Source of the DNA: Aeromicrobium sp.
GTDB lineage: Bacteria > Actinomycetota > Coriobacteriia > Anaerosomatales > Anaerosomataceae
Direction of reading: 5' to 3'
NCBI GenBank assembly: GCA_015351705.1
Contig: JADIIM010000008.1
Coordinates: forward strand, 1 to 42,506
Length of the DNA stretch: 42,506 nt
Under the pieces are notes generated by a model. It ran no database searches. It saw only the letters and a list, made by a program, of their open reading frames with translations, and was not told the DNA's origin. Each line of letters begins with the position of its first letter. Position 1 is the first letter of the stretch. Below are positions 18,222 to 31,447 of the stretch, piece by piece. A program made the position numbers and the translations under genes.

Positions 18222-19478
18222 TCAGTCCTCGGCGATACGGACATCGGCGCCCAGCGCGGCGAGCTTGCCGGTGAGCCCCTCGTAGCCGCGCAGGATGTGG
18301 TGGATGTCGGTCACGCGCGTCTCGCCCTCGGCGGCGAGACCAGCGAGCACGAGTGCGGCCCCGCCGCGCAGATCGGGCGAACGCACAGGCGCGCCCTCGA
18401 GGCGCTCGACGCCGCGGACTATCGCGCGATGGCCCTCGATATCGATGTCCGCGCCCATGCGCTTCAGCTCGTCGGCGAACATGAAGCGGTTCTCGAAGAC
18501 GTTCTCGGTGATCACACAGCTTCCATCGGCGATGGCCATCATCGCCATGAACTGCGCCTGCATGTCGGTGGGGAACCCGGGGAACGGCAGCGTGGCGACG
18601 TCAACAGCGCCGAGCGGACCGGTGCGCCGCACGGTGGCCCCGTCAGGCAGGATCTCGAAGGCGCACCCGGCCCGGACCATCTTCGCGAGGACCATCTCGA
18701 GGTGCATGGGCTCGAAGCCGGTGACGGTCACCTCACCGCCCGTGATCGCACCGGCGGCAAGCAGCGTCCCCGCCTCGATACGGTCGCCGATGGTCGCGTG
18801 CTCGGCGGGCGCAAGCGCCTCGACGCCCTCGACGGTGAGCGTGGCGGTCCCTCTTCCTTCGATCCGGGCACCCATCGCCACCAGCATGTCCACCAGGTCG
18901 CCGATCTCAGGCTCCCGGGCCGCGTTGTCGATCACCGTCGTCCCGCGTGCGAGCACGGCGGCCATGAGGAGGTTCTCAGTGGCGCCCACACTCGGGAAGT
19001 CGAGGATGACGTCGGCGCCGGTCAGGCCCGACGGCGCGGTCGCCTCGATGAAGCCGTGCTCGAAGGCGATCTCGGCGCCGAGGCGCTCAAGGCCGCTGAC
19101 GTGCATGTCGATCTTGCGCGAGCCGATGTTGCAGCCGCCGGGCATCGCGACGCGCGCGCGCCCGAAGCGAGCCACGAGCGGGCCGAGCACCACGATCGAT
19201 GCGCGCATCTGCGCGACCAGCTCGTACGGGGCTTCGACGTCGGCGACACCCGTCGCGTCGATGGTGAGCGTGTGCCCGTGGCGCGTGACGGTGGCGCCCA
19301 GATGCCGGAGGACATCGGCCATCACCGCGACGTCGGTGATGTCGGGAACGTTGCGGATGACCGAGGCACCGGGGGCGAGCAGCGCAGCCGCCATGAGCTT
19401 GAGTGCCGAGTTCTTGGCGCCGCTCACGCGCGCCGTGCCGGTGAGCACGCGGCCCCCGTTGACGAGGATCGTGGACAT
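18222..19478 (-). CDS. murA: UDP-N-acetylglucosamine 1-carboxyvinyltransferase MurA
   Basis: A 418-residue enzyme for the first committed step of peptidoglycan synthesis, adding enolpyruvate from PEP to UDP-GlcNAc. Lys22-Asn23 (SGAKNSALK) are the substrate-binding pair. AMPGGCNIGSR holds Cys116, the PEP- and fosfomycin-binding residue; mycobacteria have Asp here. FPGFPTDMQAQ carries the general-base Asp. It follows the atp operon, as in many Gram-positive genomes, separated by a hairpin terminator. A TTGCCG/TACCCT promoter candidate lies just upstream. It uses the same UDP-GlcNAc pool as the wbpA-like enzyme. Confidence 0.96.
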   Translation of the reverse strand: MSTILVNGGRVLTGTARVSGAKNSALKLMAAALLAPGASVIRNVPDITDVAVMADVLRHLGATVTRHGHTLTIDATGVADVEAPYELVAQMRASIVVLGPLVARFGRARVAMPGGCNIGSRKIDMHVSGLERLGAEIAFEHGFIEATAPSGLTGADVILDFPSVGATENLLMAAVLARGTTVIDNAAREPEIGDLVDMLVAMGARIEGRGTATLTVEGVEALAPAEHATIGDRIEAGTLLAAGAITGGEVTVTGFEPMHLEMVLAKMVRAGCAFEILPDGATVRRTGPLGAVDVATLPFPGFPTDMQAQFMAMMAIADGSCVITENVFENRFMFADELKRMGADIDIEGHRAIVRGVERLEGAPVRSPDLRGGAALVLAGLAAEGETRVTDIHHILRGYEGLTGKLAALGADVRIAED

Positions 19479-19514
19479 GAGGATCGGGTACCTTTCAGAT
19501 GCGCTGACCCGTCA

Positions 19515-19544
19515 AGGGTAGCCGAGGGGTCGCGCTCGCGGCAA
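19515..19544 (-). promoter_or_regulatory. Promoter candidate for murA-fabZ-glycosyltransferases
   Basis: On the minus strand TTGCCG (19539-19544) and TACCCT (19515-19520) are 18 nt apart, leaving a leader of about 30 nt before murA. Confidence 0.4.
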
Positions 19545-19593
19545 CGCGGCTCCCGTCCGTGGGCGAACCGTCATCCCGAAATGGGAGGAGACA

Positions 19594-19629
19594 CGTCGGG
19601 CGACCGGCCCTTCGGCCAGCCGCCCGACG
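19594..19629 (-). terminator. Terminator hairpin of the atp operon
   Basis: CGTCGGGCG (19594-19602) and CGCCCGACG (19621-19629) form a perfect 9-bp stem with an inner GGCC/GGCC stem around CTTC. It lies 22 nt after the atpC stop. On the minus strand it is followed by TGTCTCCTCCC, without a proper T-run. Confidence 0.6.
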
Positions 19630-19651
19630 GTGGATCACACAGGTCCGATGC

Positions 19652-20080
19652 TTACGAACGACGTTCTGCTACCTGCAGCTGGATCTCGCACCACTTCAGG
19701 TCTGCCTGGCACGCATCGGCGTCTTCGCGCGCCTCGGCCGGACGTTCCTTGAGCTCGGTCATCCGCTGCTCGGCCAGCTCCTTGGCGTGCCGCGCGCGGT
19801 CGACATCGATGCGCGAGGAGTGTTCAGCGGCGTCGGCGAGCACGATCACCTTGTCCTGGTGCACCTGCAGATAGCCGCCGGAGACCGCGAACCACTCGAC
19901 GTCTTTGTTGTCGTTGTAGCGCACGCGCAGCTCGCCCGGACGCAGCACCGTCACGAGCGGCGCGTGCAGCGGCAGGATGCCGACCTCGCCGTCGAGCGTG
20001 GGGGCGATGACCATCTCCACCTCGTTGGTGTAGACGATCTTCTCCGGAGTGACGATCTCGCACAGAAGGGTACGGGCCAT
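19652..20080 (-). CDS. atpC: ATP synthase F1 subunit epsilon
   Basis: A 142-residue subunit of the central stalk that links gamma to the c ring and can inhibit ATP hydrolysis. The N-terminal beta-sandwich has CEIVTPEKIVYTNEVEMV, GEVGILPLHAPLVTVL and VSGGYLQV. The C-terminal part is two helices rich in Glu, Arg and Ala. It ends in a Cys-containing tail (QADLKWCEIQLQ) longer than in most relatives. The start is 3 nt from the atpD stop; it is last in the operon. Confidence 0.95.
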   Translation of the reverse strand: MARTLLCEIVTPEKIVYTNEVEMVIAPTLDGEVGILPLHAPLVTVLRPGELRVRYNDNKDVEWFAVSGGYLQVHQDKVIVLADAAEHSSRIDVDRARHAKELAEQRMTELKERPAEAREDADACQADLKWCEIQLQVAERRS

Positions 20081-20083
20081 GGT

Positions 20084-22409
<2,326 letters not shown>

Positions 22410-22412
22410 GGC

Positions 22413-23984
<1,572 letters not shown>

Positions 23985-24542
23985 TTACGCCTCACCTCCC
24001 TGACGTGCGGTGGTAAGCGCCTGACGCACGTTCCCGAGCTGGGACAGGACCGTCCCATCGAGCACGCGGCCGGCGACGTTGATTCGGATGCCGCCAAGGA
24101 TCGACCCGTCCACCCGCTCACGCAGGCTGACAGGGCGACCCATGACCTCGGTAAGCCGGGCGACGAGCTTCTTGCGAAGCGCGTCATCGAGCTCGATAGC
24201 GGTGGTGACCTCGGCTACCACGATGCCGCGCTCGGCCTCGGCGGTCTCGCCGAAGACCCGCGCAAGGTCGCCGAGCGAGTCGGCGAGCCCGCGCTCGACC
24301 ATGAGCGTCACGATCGCGAGCGTCTCCGGTGCGACCGACTCGCCGAAGATATCGCGCAGGATGTCGCGCTTCTTCTCGACGGGAAGGCTGGTGTCCGTGA
24401 GCGCATGGTGCAGGTCGACGTGACCGCGCACCGCGGCGACGACGGATGCGAGGTCCGCATCCACCGCGTCGACGGCGTCGGCGAGCGTGGCGAGCTCGAA
24501 GAGGACCCGGGCGAGGGTCTCGATCGTCTCGCTAGTTCTCAT
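23985..24542 (-). CDS. atpH: ATP synthase F1 subunit delta
   Basis: A 185-residue peripheral-stalk subunit that ties the b dimer to the top of F1. It has the six-helix N-terminal bundle and the C-terminal signature LRERVDGSILGGIRINVAGRVLDGTVLSQL. The ATG at 24542 lies inside atpF (11-nt overlap), implying coupled translation. Confidence 0.95.
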   Translation of the reverse strand: MRTSETIETLARVLFELATLADAVDAVDADLASVVAAVRGHVDLHHALTDTSLPVEKKRDILRDIFGESVAPETLAIVTLMVERGLADSLGDLARVFGETAEAERGIVVAEVTTAIELDDALRKKLVARLTEVMGRPVSLRERVDGSILGGIRINVAGRVLDGTVLSQLGNVRQALTTARQGGEA

Positions 24543-25032
24543 TCAGGCTCCCCACTTCGGCGAGGAACGAGTCGATCAGCGCCTCGTGGTCGGACTTGGA
24601 GAGCGACGTGCCGATGATCTTACCGGCGACGGCGACGGACAGGTCTGCGACCTGCTGCTGGAGCTCGCCCATCGCGGCGACCTTCTCGGCCTTGATGGCC
24701 TCGATCGCTTTGACCTTCTCGGCCTCGGCCTCTTCCTTGGCCTTGGCGAGGATCTCGGCCTTCATCGACTCGGCCACCTTGCGGCCCTGCTCGATGATCT
24801 GCGTGGCCTCAGCGCGAGCCTCGGCCATCTGTACCTTGTACTCGTCGAGCAGTCGCTCCGCCTCGACACGCGTGTCCTCGGCCTTCTCGAGGGACTCACG
24901 GATCCTGTTGGCGCGCTCGTCGAGCATCTTGGTGATCGGCGGGAACGCGAACTTCGCGAGCAGCACGAACAGAACCAGGAACGCGACGACGTTGACGACG
25001 ACCTCGACAGTCTGGGGGATGATGATATCCAC
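24532..25032 (-). CDS. atpF: ATP synthase Fo subunit b
   Basis: A 166-residue subunit with one N-terminal membrane segment (VVVNVVAFLVLFVLLAKFAF) then a long charged helix rich in Glu, Ala and Lys that forms the stator coiled coil. PPITKMLDERANRI is the conserved start of the stalk. The GTG at 25032 has GAGGAGG upstream. It is shorter and has fewer insertions than the b-delta fusion of mycobacteria. Confidence 0.96.
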   Translation of the reverse strand: MDIIIPQTVEVVVNVVAFLVLFVLLAKFAFPPITKMLDERANRIRESLEKAEDTRVEAERLLDEYKVQMAEARAEATQIIEQGRKVAESMKAEILAKAKEEAEAEKVKAIEAIKAEKVAAMGELQQQVADLSVAVAGKIIGTSLSKSDHEALIDSFLAEVGSLNEN

Positions 25033-25063
25033 TCACTTACCTCCTCGGGTCTGTCGAGAAACC

Positions 25064-25291
25064 CTAGCTCACGCCGTACAGAACGAACGCGAGAACGAAG
25101 CCGAGGAGCGCGATGGCCTCGATCATGCCGAGTGCGATGAACATGGTGGTCTGAAGGCGGCCGGCCATCTCGGGCTGGCGAGCCATGGACTCGATGGTCT
25201 TGCTACCGACGATCGACAGACCGATCGCGGCGCCGATGCCACCAAGACCGAATGCGAGAGCAGCACCAAGGACTGACAGAGAACCGATCAC
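25064..25291 (-). CDS. atpE: ATP synthase Fo subunit c
   Basis: A 75-residue hairpin of two membrane helices. The first is Gly/Ala-rich; ARQPE (37-41) is the polar loop, and the second carries the ion-binding Glu58 (GMIEAIALLG). The extra ligands of sodium-binding rings (Gln in helix 1, Ser/Thr and Tyr after the Glu) are missing, so a proton ring is expected. GTG start at 25291 follows AAGGAGG by 5 nt, one of the strongest Shine-Dalgarno sites here, preceded by a hairpin. That suits the need for many c copies. Confidence 0.97.
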   Translation of the reverse strand: MIGSLSVLGAALAFGLGGIGAAIGLSIVGSKTIESMARQPEMAGRLQTTMFIALGMIEAIALLGFVLAFVLYGVS

Positions 25292-25316
25292 GACTTCCTC
25301 CTTTGAGACGTCCCAC

Positions 25317-25335
25317 CTGCCGGGCCCCCCGGCAG
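25317..25335 (-). promoter_or_regulatory. Intercistronic hairpin between atpB and atpE
   Basis: CTGCCGGG (25317-25324) and CCCGGCAG (25328-25335) form a perfect 8-bp stem with a CCC/GGG loop, about 10 nt before the strong atpE Shine-Dalgarno. It may stabilise or set apart the mRNA for the c subunit. Confidence 0.45.
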
Positions 25336-25381
25336 ATGACTGTTCCGTTACCTCACGCCGCGCGTGCGGCGATCGAACCCG

Positions 25382-26200
25382 TTAGTGGTCACCCGCATGC
25401 AACGCGCCGTTGATGTACACGGCGGTCAGGATGGAGAAGATGTACGCCTGGAGCACCGCGATGGCGAGCTCGAAGGCGCGGAGCGCGACCTGCGCGATGA
25501 ACGAGAGCGGGAGCACGACCACGCTCACGGCCGTGAACTCCTTGATGGCGATCGCCATGAAGACAGCGAACACGCCGAGCATGATGTGACCGGCGTACAT
25601 GTTGGCGAAAAGACGCATGCCCAGCGTCACCGGCCGCAGGAGGTGCGAGACGATCTCGAGCAAGAAGATCAGCGGCGAGAGCCACCCGGGCGTGCCGGAC
25701 GGCACGAAGCTCTTGATGTAGCGCACCGCTCCGTACTTCTTCACGCCGATCGCGTTGTAGACGATGAACACGATGATCGCCCACACGAACGTGGTGCCGA
25801 CGGTGCCGGTACCCGGCAGAGCGGGCGGGATGTTGCCGAGCAGGTTGTTGAAGAGCACGAAGAAGAAGATGGTCCCGATGAACGGGAAGTACTTCTTGCC
25901 CTCGGGCCCCATGATGTCGACGCAGATGCCGTTTCGCACGAAGTCGACGCCGGCCTCGGCAAGGTTCCCGATGCCCTCGGGCACGAGCCTGGCCTTGCGC
26001 GATGCAAGGAAGAAGAACACGAGCAGAAGGGCGCTCGCCACGATCAGCCAGAACGTGTAGTTCGTGAGGGTGAAGCCAGCGGCGGCTTCGCCGTGCCCTC
26101 CGGAAAGCGGGATCACCGAAAGCTCGTGCAGAAGGTGATCGATGCCCTCGGCCATCGGGCTTGCTGCGGCCTCGGCGCCGGTACTACCAGGTGCTGCCAC
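25382..26200 (-). CDS. atpB: ATP synthase Fo subunit a
   Basis: A 272-residue membrane protein that forms the half-channels against the c ring. It has about five or six hydrophobic helices; TLGMRLFANMYAGH carries the essential Arg196, and LRAFELAIAVLQAYIFSILTAVY is the conserved last helix. NNLLGNIPP is also typical. GTG start at 26200 follows GGGAGGGAGAG; an internal ATG at codon 16 is an alternative. It starts 16 nt after the atpI stop. Confidence 0.96.
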   Translation of the reverse strand: MAAPGSTGAEAAASPMAEGIDHLLHELSVIPLSGGHGEAAAGFTLTNYTFWLIVASALLLVFFFLASRKARLVPEGIGNLAEAGVDFVRNGICVDIMGPEGKKYFPFIGTIFFFVLFNNLLGNIPPALPGTGTVGTTFVWAIIVFIVYNAIGVKKYGAVRYIKSFVPSGTPGWLSPLIFLLEIVSHLLRPVTLGMRLFANMYAGHIMLGVFAVFMAIAIKEFTAVSVVVLPLSFIAQVALRAFELAIAVLQAYIFSILTAVYINGALHAGDH

Positions 26201-26216
26201 GGTCTGCTCTCCCTCC

Positions 26217-26555
26217 CTAGCTGGAGATACGCGGTGAATACGGTCGTGACATCTTGACGGTCTCGAAGATCAGACCGGCGAAGAACGTGACGATAAGAAC
26301 CAGCCAGAACATAAGGAAGCCCTCGGGCGCTACCACGTGGTAGATGCCGAGGGCGAGGATCACGAGCATCATGCGCGCCATGGTGAAGGCGGCGACGATG
26401 AGCACCCCGATCTCGGGATGCTCCGGGGTGACGGTCCGCACCGCGCGATACGCGATGAACGTCAGGGCGACGCCGAGCGCAAGCCCCGACGTTGCGGCGA
26501 CCAATGGATGGCCGAGCAGGGAGGATACAGCGGAAATGACGCGGTCCCTTCGCAC
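26217..26555 (-). CDS. atpI: AtpI-like small membrane protein (ATP synthase subunit I)
   Basis: A 112-residue protein with about four hydrophobic segments: PLVAATSGLALGVALTFIAY, IGVLIVAAFTMARMMLVILA, and two in GFLMFWLVLIVTFFAGLIF. Size and place at the head of the atp operon fit AtpI-type proteins, which help c-ring assembly; sequence identity in this family is low. The GTG at 26555 with GAGGG 5 nt upstream is preferred over an ATG at 26690, whose extra 45 residues are unconserved and would run into the promoter. Confidence 0.75.
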   Translation of the reverse strand: MRRDRVISAVSSLLGHPLVAATSGLALGVALTFIAYRAVRTVTPEHPEIGVLIVAAFTMARMMLVILALGIYHVVAPEGFLMFWLVLIVTFFAGLIFETVKMSRPYSPRISS

Positions 26556-26678
26556 GAATCCCTCATACCTGCGAGGCGACCGGCCCGGGTCGATAGCGCC
26601 ATCAGCGTGCACGAAAGCGCAGCGCAACGCGTCAGCGGAGACTCCTCGGCCCCGGGGGTGGCCTCGGAAAGCGTGCTC

Positions 26679-26707
26679 ACTATACACCAACGTCCGATGG
26701 GCAACAA
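26679..26707 (-). promoter_or_regulatory. Promoter of the atp operon
   Basis: The minus strand has TTGTTG (26702-26707) and TATAGT (26679-26684) exactly 17 nt apart. The start would be near 26672, giving a leader of about 117 nt before atpI. This is the best sigma-A-type promoter in the window and sits in a 243-nt gap (26556-26798), in which I see no gene and no clear terminator for the upstream operon. Confidence 0.6.
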
Positions 26708-26798
26708 CCGGGTTTCGGGACGGTTACGGCCGGTGTGACAGGCGCTTCCGGAGGCAGCCGCCACGCGGGTCGATGCGCCCTGGTCAGAGCAGCCGGGA

Positions 26799-27872
26799 TC
26801 ACTCGTCGTCGTGGTGGGCGGCCTCCAGGAGACCAAGCCAGTACGCCATCAGCCCTGACAGCCCGGCAAGCACGAGGAATGTCACGATCTTGTACGTCAC
26901 CGGCACCCAACGCATCGCGTAACCGCCCACCGCGAGCGCGATGGACCAGACGTAGATGATCAGCACCGTCTGACGCTGGTTGAACCCGCGACCGAGCAGC
27001 CGGTGATGGATGTGCCCCCGGTCGGCCTCCTGGATCGGTCGCCCGTGCCGGCGCCTGCGCACGATGGCCGAGAGCGTGTCGAAGACGGGCACGCCGATGA
27101 TCAGGAGCGGCACGACGAGCGTGATGGCCGCGACCGACTTCATGACACCGAGGAGCGCGATGCACGACAGCGTGAACCCTAAGAAGAGCGCGCCGGAGTC
27201 TCCCATGAACACCGATGCCGGGTGGAAGTTGTAGCGCAAGAAGCCGAGACACGCGCCCACAAGCGCGGCGGCAAAGAGCGCCGCGAGCGCCTGGTTGGAC
27301 TGCTCGGCCAGAAGCATCAGGCTCACCGCGGCTATCGCGCTCACGCCCGCAGCGAGCCCGTCGAGCCCGTCGATCAGGTTGATGACGTTGGCGAAGCCGG
27401 TCATCCACAGCAGCGTGACCGGGATGGAGAGCAGCCCGAGCATGATGATCCCGCCGCCGAGCGGGTCGCCCACGAAGTCGATGCGCGCGCCGGCCCAGTA
27501 CGCGACGAGCGCGGCGGCGAGCTGCCCGAGGAACTTGTGCCCGGGCCGCAGCTCCAGGACGTCGTCGAGCAGGCCGACCGCGAACATGATCGCCAGTGCC
27601 CCGAACACCCCGAGCACGAGCATCCCGCCCTCGCTGAGGACAGGGCGCCATCCCCACAGGCGCTCGCCGGCGAGGCGCACGATCATCGCGGCGGCGAAAC
27701 CGACGAACATGGCCACGCCGCCTACGCGCGGGATGGAGCCGGTGTGGACATGCCTGCCGCCGGCGTGCGCGACAACGCCGAGACGGCCTCCGACGAGGCG
27801 CACGAGCGGGGTCACCGCCCACGTGACGATCAGCGCCGCCCCGATGACGGCGCCATGCTCGAGCAGGTTCAC
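26799..27872 (-). CDS. Undecaprenyl-phosphate N-acetylglucosaminyl 1-phosphate transferase (TagO/WecA type)
   Basis: A 357-residue membrane protein with about 10-11 helices, MraY/WecA family. It moves GlcNAc-1-P (or a similar sugar phosphate) from the UDP sugar to undecaprenyl phosphate, starting glycan assembly. Asp motifs are [26 protein letters not shown] and [23 protein letters not shown] is the His motif of the TagO/WecA branch, which MraY lacks. The GTG at 27872 overlaps the deaminase stop (GTGA). It probably primes the polymer whose later genes lie at 1-16.5 kb and 41 kb. Confidence 0.9.
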   Translation of the reverse strand: MNLLEHGAVIGAALIVTWAVTPLVRLVGGRLGVVAHAGGRHVHTGSIPRVGGVAMFVGFAAAMIVRLAGERLWGWRPVLSEGGMLVLGVFGALAIMFAVGLLDDVLELRPGHKFLGQLAAALVAYWAGARIDFVGDPLGGGIIMLGLLSIPVTLLWMTGFANVINLIDGLDGLAAGVSAIAAVSLMLLAEQSNQALAALFAAALVGACLGFLRYNFHPASVFMGDSGALFLGFTLSCIALLGVMKSVAAITLVVPLLIIGVPVFDTLSAIVRRRRHGRPIQEADRGHIHHRLLGRGFNQRQTVLIIYVWSIALAVGGYAMRWVPVTYKIVTFLVLAGLSGLMAYWLGLLEAAHHDDE

Positions 27873-28327
27873 GCGGGCGCACCACCCGTGAAGCGGAGGC
27901 ACTCGATGCCGGCCTCGGCCAGCATCTCCTCGGACAACGGGTCCGGATACGCTTCGCGGAAGACGATCGTGGTCACACCGGCGTTGATGAGGATCTTCGC
28001 GCACAGCACGCACGGTTGGTGGGTGCAGTACGCGGTCGAGCCCTCGATCGGGATACCGTGACGCGCGGCCTGGATGACCGCGTTCTGCTCGGCATGGATG
28101 CCGCGACACAGTTCATGCTGCGTCCCCGACGGGATGTTCCGCTGCTCGCGGATGCAGCCGACCTCATCGCAGTGGGCCAGCCCGGCCGGCACGCCGTTGT
28201 AGCCGGTCGCCAGTATCCGCTTGTCTTTGACGAGCACCGCGCCGATGCTGCGGCGCATGCACGTCGCGCGATCCGCGACGTGGTCGGCGATCGCCATGAA
28301 GTACTCGTCCCACGATGGACGCGGCAT
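27869..28327 (-). CDS. dCMP deaminase / ComEB-like zinc deaminase
   Basis: A 152-residue deoxycytidylate deaminase family protein. The zinc site is HAEQN (His78, catalytic Glu80) and PCVLC (Cys106, Cys109). CHRx-type upstream motifs ([21 protein letters not shown]) fit the family. It would make dUMP from dCMP, the substrate of ThyX encoded at 34.4 kb. The ATG at 28327 has GGAGG 5 nt upstream; it follows upp closely. Confidence 0.92.
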   Translation of the reverse strand: MPRPSWDEYFMAIADHVADRATCMRRSIGAVLVKDKRILATGYNGVPAGLAHCDEVGCIREQRNIPSGTQHELCRGIHAEQNAVIQAARHGIPIEGSTAYCTHQPCVLCAKILINAGVTTIVFREAYPDPLSEEMLAEAGIECLRFTGGAPA

Positions 28328-28338
28328 GTGGGCCTCCG

Positions 28339-28986
28339 CTACCTCGTGCCGAACAGACGGTCGCCCGCGTCCCCGAGTCCGGGAACGATGTAGGCGTGGT
28401 CGTTGAGATGGCTGTCGATGGCGCAGGTGTAGATGCGCACGTCCCTGCACGCGCGGTTGATCTCCTCGATGCCCTCGGGCGCCGCGATCAGCACGAGCAG
28501 GTCGATCGCCCGGGCGCCGCGCTCGCGCAGGAACTGCACGGCTGCGGCCGCCGAGCCGCCGGTGGCGAGCATCGGGTCGACGATCAGCACGTCACGCTCG
28601 CCGATGTCCTCGGGCAGTTTGCAGTAGTACTCGACAGGCTGCAGCGTCTCCGGGTCACGGTAGAGACCGACGTGGCCGACCTTGGCCGCCGGGATCAGCT
28701 CGAGGATGCCGTCGACCATGCCGAGGCCGGCCCTCAGGATCGGGATGACCGCGACCTTCTTGCCGGCGAGCACGTGCGTGGTGGTCTGCGTGATGGGCGT
28801 GGTGACGACCGTCTCGGCGAGCTGGAACGAACGCGTGGCCTCGTAGGCCATGAGCATCGCGAGCTCCTTGACGAGCTCGCGGAACTCCTTGGCGCCGGTG
28901 CCGATGTCTCGCAGGATCGACAGCTTGTGCTGCACGAGGGGATGGTCCACGACGACCACGTTGTCCCAGCGGGGGTCCTTGCCCAC
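28339..28986 (-). CDS. upp: Uracil phosphoribosyltransferase
   Basis: A 215-residue pyrimidine salvage enzyme: uracil + PRPP to [19 protein letters not shown] is the family start, [14 protein letters not shown] binds uracil or [15 protein letters not shown] is the PRPP loop, and [14 protein letters not shown] is the uracil-binding C-terminus. The GTG at 28986 with GAGGAGG 6 nt upstream is chosen; an ATG 16 codons earlier adds an unconserved leader. Confidence 0.96.
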   Translation of the reverse strand: MGKDPRWDNVVVVDHPLVQHKLSILRDIGTGAKEFRELVKELAMLMAYEATRSFQLAETVVTTPITQTTTHVLAGKKVAVIPILRAGLGMVDGILELIPAAKVGHVGLYRDPETLQPVEYYCKLPEDIGERDVLIVDPMLATGGSAAAAVQFLRERGARAIDLLVLIAAPEGIEEINRACRDVRIYTCAIDSHLNDHAYIVPGLGDAGDRLFGTR

Positions 28987-29005
28987 GATCGGCCTCCTCG
29001 GTGTC

Positions 29006-30250
<1,245 letters not shown>

Positions 30251-30263
30251 CAGTTCCCCTCTC

Positions 30264-30710
30264 CTACTCGTCGTCGTCCGCAAGCGCCTCGATCTTGTCC
30301 ACCCGGCGCTGGTGACGTCCCCCTTCGAACGTTGTGCCGAGGAACGCGTCGATGACCGGCGCGGCCTGCTCGGCCGAGATGTGCCGGCCGGGCAGCGTGA
30401 GCACGTTCGCGTCGTTGTGGAGCCGGGCCATGCGCGCCATCTCCGGGTCGTACGCCTGGACGGCGCGCACGCCGCGGACCTTGTTCGCCGCGATTGCCAT
30501 CCCGAGCCCGGTGCCGCACACAAGCACGCCTACGTCCGCCGTGCCCTCGGCCACCGCGTGACCCACGATGCCCGCGTAGTCGGGGTAGTCCACCGACTCC
30601 TCGCCGTCCGTGCCCACATCGGTGACGTCGTGGCCGCGCTCCTCGAGCAGTGTCTTCACCTGCTCTTTGAGGGCGAAACCTGCATGGTCCGAGCCGAGAT
30701 GGATGCGCAT
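30264..30710 (-). CDS. rpiB: Ribose-5-phosphate isomerase B
   Basis: A 148-residue RpiB/LacAB family enzyme: ribose-5-P to ribulose-5-[12 protein letters not shown] (Asp8, His9), [15 protein letters not shown] with the catalytic Cys65, and [15 protein letters not shown] are all present. Start 13 nt before glyA's upstream region; the ATG at 30710 follows GAGGGG. It supplies pentose phosphates together with the transaldolase at 37.1 kb. Confidence 0.95.
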   Translation of the reverse strand: MRIHLGSDHAGFALKEQVKTLLEERGHDVTDVGTDGEESVDYPDYAGIVGHAVAEGTADVGVLVCGTGLGMAIAANKVRGVRAVQAYDPEMARMARLHNDANVLTLPGRHISAEQAAPVIDAFLGTTFEGGRHQRRVDKIEALADDDE

Positions 30711-30741
30711 GCGCTGCCCCTCGTGTGTCCGGGAACGGTGA

Positions 30742-30769
30742 CGGGAGGCGACCGGCCGGCCGCCTCCCG
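30742..30769 (-). promoter_or_regulatory. Leader or terminator hairpin ahead of rpiB
   Basis: CGGGAGGCG (30742-30750) and CGCCTCCCG (30761-30769) form a perfect 9-bp stem; the 10-nt loop contains the palindrome CCGGCCGG. It lies 31 nt before the rpiB start and just downstream of a TACAAT box. There is no T-run. Confidence 0.45.
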
Positions 30770-30772
30770 CAG

Positions 30773-30778
30773 ATTGTA
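30773..30778 (-). promoter_or_regulatory. -10 box candidate for rpiB-glyA-upp
   Basis: TACAAT on the minus strand between two hairpins. No good -35 lies upstream, so this is only a candidate for a new transcript starting at rpiB. Confidence 0.35.
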
Positions 30779-30786
30779 GCGTATCG

Positions 30787-30812
30787 GCCCGCGTCGGAAC
30801 GCCTACGCGGGC
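30787..30812 (-). terminator. Hairpin over the tsaC stop codon
   Basis: GCCCGCGT (30787-30794) and ACGCGGGC (30805-30812) form a perfect 8-bp stem with a 10-nt loop that overlaps the tsaC stop (30803-30805). It probably ends the rpmE-tsaC transcript. Confidence 0.5.
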
Positions 30813-31447
30813 AGGCCCTTCGCAACGGCCATGATGTCCTCCTCGGCGATCGGGCCGACGCGGGTCACCACAGGCTCGGGCCCGGTGCAGTCCACGACCG
30901 TCGACGCCTTGCGGTGCGGTGTCTCCCCGCCATCGAGCGTGAGGTCCGCGGCGGCGATGATCCGCTCCTCGAGCTCGTCGAACGTTCCCGCCGGCGGCAG
31001 GCCGGAGGTGTTGGCCGAGGTGGTGATGATCGCCGCGCCACTGGCGCGGATGAGGTCCTGCACCAGGTCGTGCGCCGGCGAGCGCAGCGCAACGGTGCCG
31101 CGATCGTCGCGGAACTCGGGGGCCACCACGTCGGCGGCCTTCACGACGATGGTGAGCGCGCCGGGCCAGAACGCCCGGGCGATGCGGTGGGCGTACTCGG
31201 GCACGTCCACGCCATAGGTGTCGAGGGCCGCCTCGTCCTCGACCAGCCACGGCAGCGGCTTGTTCTTCGGGCGCATCTTGATGTCGATGATCTCCTGAGG
31301 CCCGAAGCACGACGTAGCGGAAGCGCCTATCCCATAGACGGTCTCGGTCGGGAACACGATGATGCCCCCGTCTCTGAGTACCGTGGCGGCGAGATTGACG
31401 ACTTCCGCCGAGGGGTTTTCCGGGTCGATGTGGATCACCTTGCTCAT
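30803..31447 (-). CDS. tsaC: L-threonylcarbamoyladenylate synthase (YrdC/Sua5 family)
   Basis: A 214-residue enzyme that makes threonylcarbamoyl-AMP for the t6A37 modification of ANN-decoding tRNAs. FPTETVYGIGA, KMRPKNKPLPWLV, FWPGALTIVV, VALRSPAH and TTSANTSG are the YrdC signatures. It lacks the extra C-terminal Sua5 domain. The ATG overlaps the prmC stop (ATGA). Confidence 0.94.
   Translation of the reverse strand: MSKVIHIDPENPSAEVVNLAATVLRDGGIIVFPTETVYGIGASATSCFGPQEIIDIKMRPKNKPLPWLVEDEAALDTYGVDVPEYAHRIARAFWPGALTIVVKAADVVAPEFRDDRGTVALRSPAHDLVQDLIRASGAAIITTSANTSGLPPAGTFDELEERIIAAADLTLDGGETPHRKASTVVDCTGPEPVVTRVGPIAEEDIMAVAKGLPA

Noticed and set aside
27869-28450. Longer version of the dCMP deaminase starting at 28450
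   Set aside because: The added 41 codons overlap upp, are unconserved, and the ATG at 28327 has a strong ribosome site.
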